The notes under the pieces are model-generated. The model did not search any database, was not told where the DNA came from, and was given only the letters and a program-made list of their open reading frames with translations. Shown one piece after another: positions 62,712 through 64,000 of a DNA stretch of 64,000 bases; within the stretch, counting starts at the first letter, position 1, and each line of letters opens with the position of its first letter. The translations under genes were made by a program, and so were the position numbers. This DNA is from UBA4660 sp034408895 (GTDB lineage Bacteria > Bacteroidota > Bacteroidia > Flavobacteriales_D > Sanyastnellaceae), in assembly GCA_034408895.1 (NCBI GenBank), contig JAWXCI010000010.1:1-64000 (forward strand), written 5' to 3'.

Positions 62712-64000
62712 TTTGCGCCAGAGGTTTGTTGTGGTTGTGATTTGATGTCGGTGCCCATGCGTTGCAGGTAAGCAATCACTGCCATAATTTCTGAGTTCTT
62801 GTTGAGCAACGAATTTCCCTCGTCATCGCGAACAAGTTTCTGCGCAACGTCATCCGGTTTCAATGATTCATAAATGGCTTGTGCCTGCTTGTCCAAATCG
62901 GTAAGTGCCAGCGACTCGTATCCTTCGGGATAGGGTACACCCATAGTGCGCATGGCAGAAATTTTTGAAGCAGTGAGTGAAGTGTCAAGCATCGTAGTGA
63001 GCAGCCATGAATAAGAAGGCATAATGGATTTTGTTTCCATCTCGCGCGGTGCCGCCATGTGGTTGAAATGCCAACTGTTGTTGTACTTACCGCCTTCACG
63101 GGCAAGGTCTGGCCCACTGCGTTTGCTTCCCCACTGGAAAGGATGGTCGTACACGAATTCTCCTGCTTTCGAGTACTCGCCATAGCGATGTACTTCCGAA
63201 CGGAACGGGCGAATCATTTGCGAATGGCAGGTATGACATCCTTCGCGTATGTAGATGTCGCGGCCTTCAAGTTCGAGTGGCGTATAAGGTTGAACACTTG
63301 CAATGGTTGGCACATTCGATTTCACCAAAAACGTGGGAACAATTTCCAGTACGCCTCCGATAGCAACCACCACAAGAGAAATAATAAGCAACTGAACCGG
63401 CCTACGTTCAATCGCGCGATGCCAGTGTTCTTTGCCAACAATGTTTACATTTTTTGCAAGTGCCGGTGCCTCGGCAGCTTCGTTCGCAATGAATGAACCC
63501 ACCTTGATGGTTTTCCAGATATTCAAAACCATGAACACGACACCAATGAGGTAGAGCAATCCTCCGAGCGAACGCAACATGTAGAAATTCTTCATGCCAT
63601 CCAACATATCAACGAATGAATAACGAAGCACACCATCGGACGTGAACTCACTCATCATTTCATAATGGCGCCAACCCGCCCAATACATGGGAACAGCATA
63701 AAGAAGAATACCGAGCGTACCAATCCAGAAATGCCAGTTGGCCCATTTCTTAGAATAGATTTTTGTGTTCCACATTTTCGGAACCAACCAATACAATACA
63801 CCAAACGTGAGGAAACCATTCCAGCCGAGTGCCCCCACATGCACGTGAGCAATTGTCCAATCGGTGAAATGAGAAATTGCATTCACATTTTTAAGCGCGA
63901 GCATCGGGCCTTCGAAAGTGGCCATGCCATAAGCAGTAACTGCAACGACCATGAATTTCAAAACCACATCATCGCGAACTTTGTCCCAAGCTCCACGCAG
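62708..64000 (-). CDS. ccoNO: Fused cbb3 oxidase subunits I and II (CcoN-CcoO), 5' end outside the window
   Basis: 430 residues are visible; the frame is open at the right edge, so the true start lies beyond 64000. The first ~160 residues are the end of CcoN: LRGAWDKVRDDVVLKFMV, EGPMLALKNVNAISHFTDW, and the haem-ligand region DWTIAHVHVGALGWNG. CcoO follows directly with its haem c site GCHTCHSQMIRPFRSEVHRY and SGPDLAREGGKYNNSWHFNH, ending in NKNSEIMAVIAYLQRMGTD. The fusion is characteristic of Bacteroidota. This is the catalytic unit of a high-affinity terminal oxidase. Confidence 0.95.
   Translation of the reverse strand: MRGAWDKVRDDVVLKFMVVAVTAYGMATFEGPMLALKNVNAISHFTDWTIAHVHVGALGWNGFLTFGVLYWLVPKMWNTKIYSKKWANWHFWIGTLGILLYAVPMYWAGWRHYEMMSEFTSDGVLRYSFVDMLDGMKNFYMLRSLGGLLYLIGVVFMVLNIWKTIKVGSFIANEAAEAPALAKNVNIVGKEHWHRAIERRPVQLLIISLVVVAIGGVLEIVPTFLVKSNVPTIASVQPYTPLELEGRDIYIREGCHTCHSQMIRPFRSEVHRYGEYSKAGEFVYDHPFQWGSKRSGPDLAREGGKYNNSWHFNHMAAPREMETKSIMPSYSWLLTTMLDTSLTASKISAMRTMGVPYPEGYESLALTDLDKQAQAIYESLKPDDVAQKLVRDDEGNSLLNKNSEIMAVIAYLQRMGTDIKSQPQQTSGAK

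Noticed and set aside
1..64000. tRNA, rRNA, riboswitch, CRISPR array, transposase
   Set aside because: I looked in the gaps for cloverleaf ends, conserved riboswitch cores, regularly spaced repeats and DDE-type proteins and found none convincing.

Overview
The window comes from a member of the Bacteroidota, most likely a flavobacterial-type environmental lineage (the order is inference). Supporting evidence: many type IX secretion system (T9SS) substrates with C-terminal sorting domains, a PorP/SprF-like partner protein, Bacteroidota-typical families (DUF4271, DUF4286, a CcoN-CcoO fusion, a receiver-Crp fusion regulator), lamin-tail and PKD surface proteins, and start regions without Shine-Dalgarno sequences. 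I found no tRNA, rRNA, CRISPR array or intact insertion sequence.

Layout. 1-7.2 kb: a T9SS-substrate pseudogene with two in-frame stops, several poorly known secreted or membrane proteins, two decayed fragments, a methyltransferase, a zinc-ribbon protein and an SSB. 7.3-9.5 kb: a VOC protein, a DGPF/YCII protein and an ECF42-type sigma factor. 9.8-18.6 kb: three large secreted proteins (two end in dockerin-like calcium loops, one carries lamin-tail domains). 18.7-22.4 kb: DUF4271, hemD, rnpA and a C-terminal processing protease. 22.4-25.8 kb: O-antigen ligase and two glycosyltransferases for surface polysaccharide. 25.8-30.2 kb: purD, two membrane proteins and small soluble proteins (SRPBCC, DinB, YkgJ). 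30.4-36.5 kb: a 1682-residue PKD protein with a type B T9SS signal, followed by its PorP/SprF-like partner. 36.4-37.4 kb: a RelE-type toxin-antitoxin pair enclosed by copies of the porP 3' end, plus an orphan piece of a Cys-Asn-Tyr repeat surface protein. 37.5-42.3 kb: hmgA, rsmA, DUF4286, a cytochrome b-like protein with a cytochrome c lipoprotein, and hflX. 42.4-49.2 kb: T9SS substrates, a MORN-repeat protein and a VTT-domain protein. 49.3-53.8 kb: rnr, a decayed lamin-tail protein and a PhoD-type phosphatase. 54-64 kb: a redox/respiration region with an Hsp20 relic, a PAS histidine kinase, a receiver-Crp fusion, a TauE/SafE transporter, relics of the nitrous-oxide-reductase ABC transporter genes nosF and nosY, and a cbb3 oxidase operon (ccoNO-ccoQ-ccoP-ccoG-ccoH-safE) running off the right edge on the minus strand.

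Two themes stand out. First, gene decay is frequent: at least seven relics (four or five of T9SS/surface proteins, plus a TPR protein, Hsp20 and NosFY) sit among intact paralogues or relatives. This suggests surface-protein turnover and loss of nitrous oxide reduction while high-affinity oxygen respiration was kept. Second, several possible switching signals are visible: a four-copy heptanucleotide repeat inside the MORN protein's signal peptide, a perfect hairpin abutting the start codon of the giant PKD protein, and a terminator between the DGPF gene and its ECF42 sigma factor.
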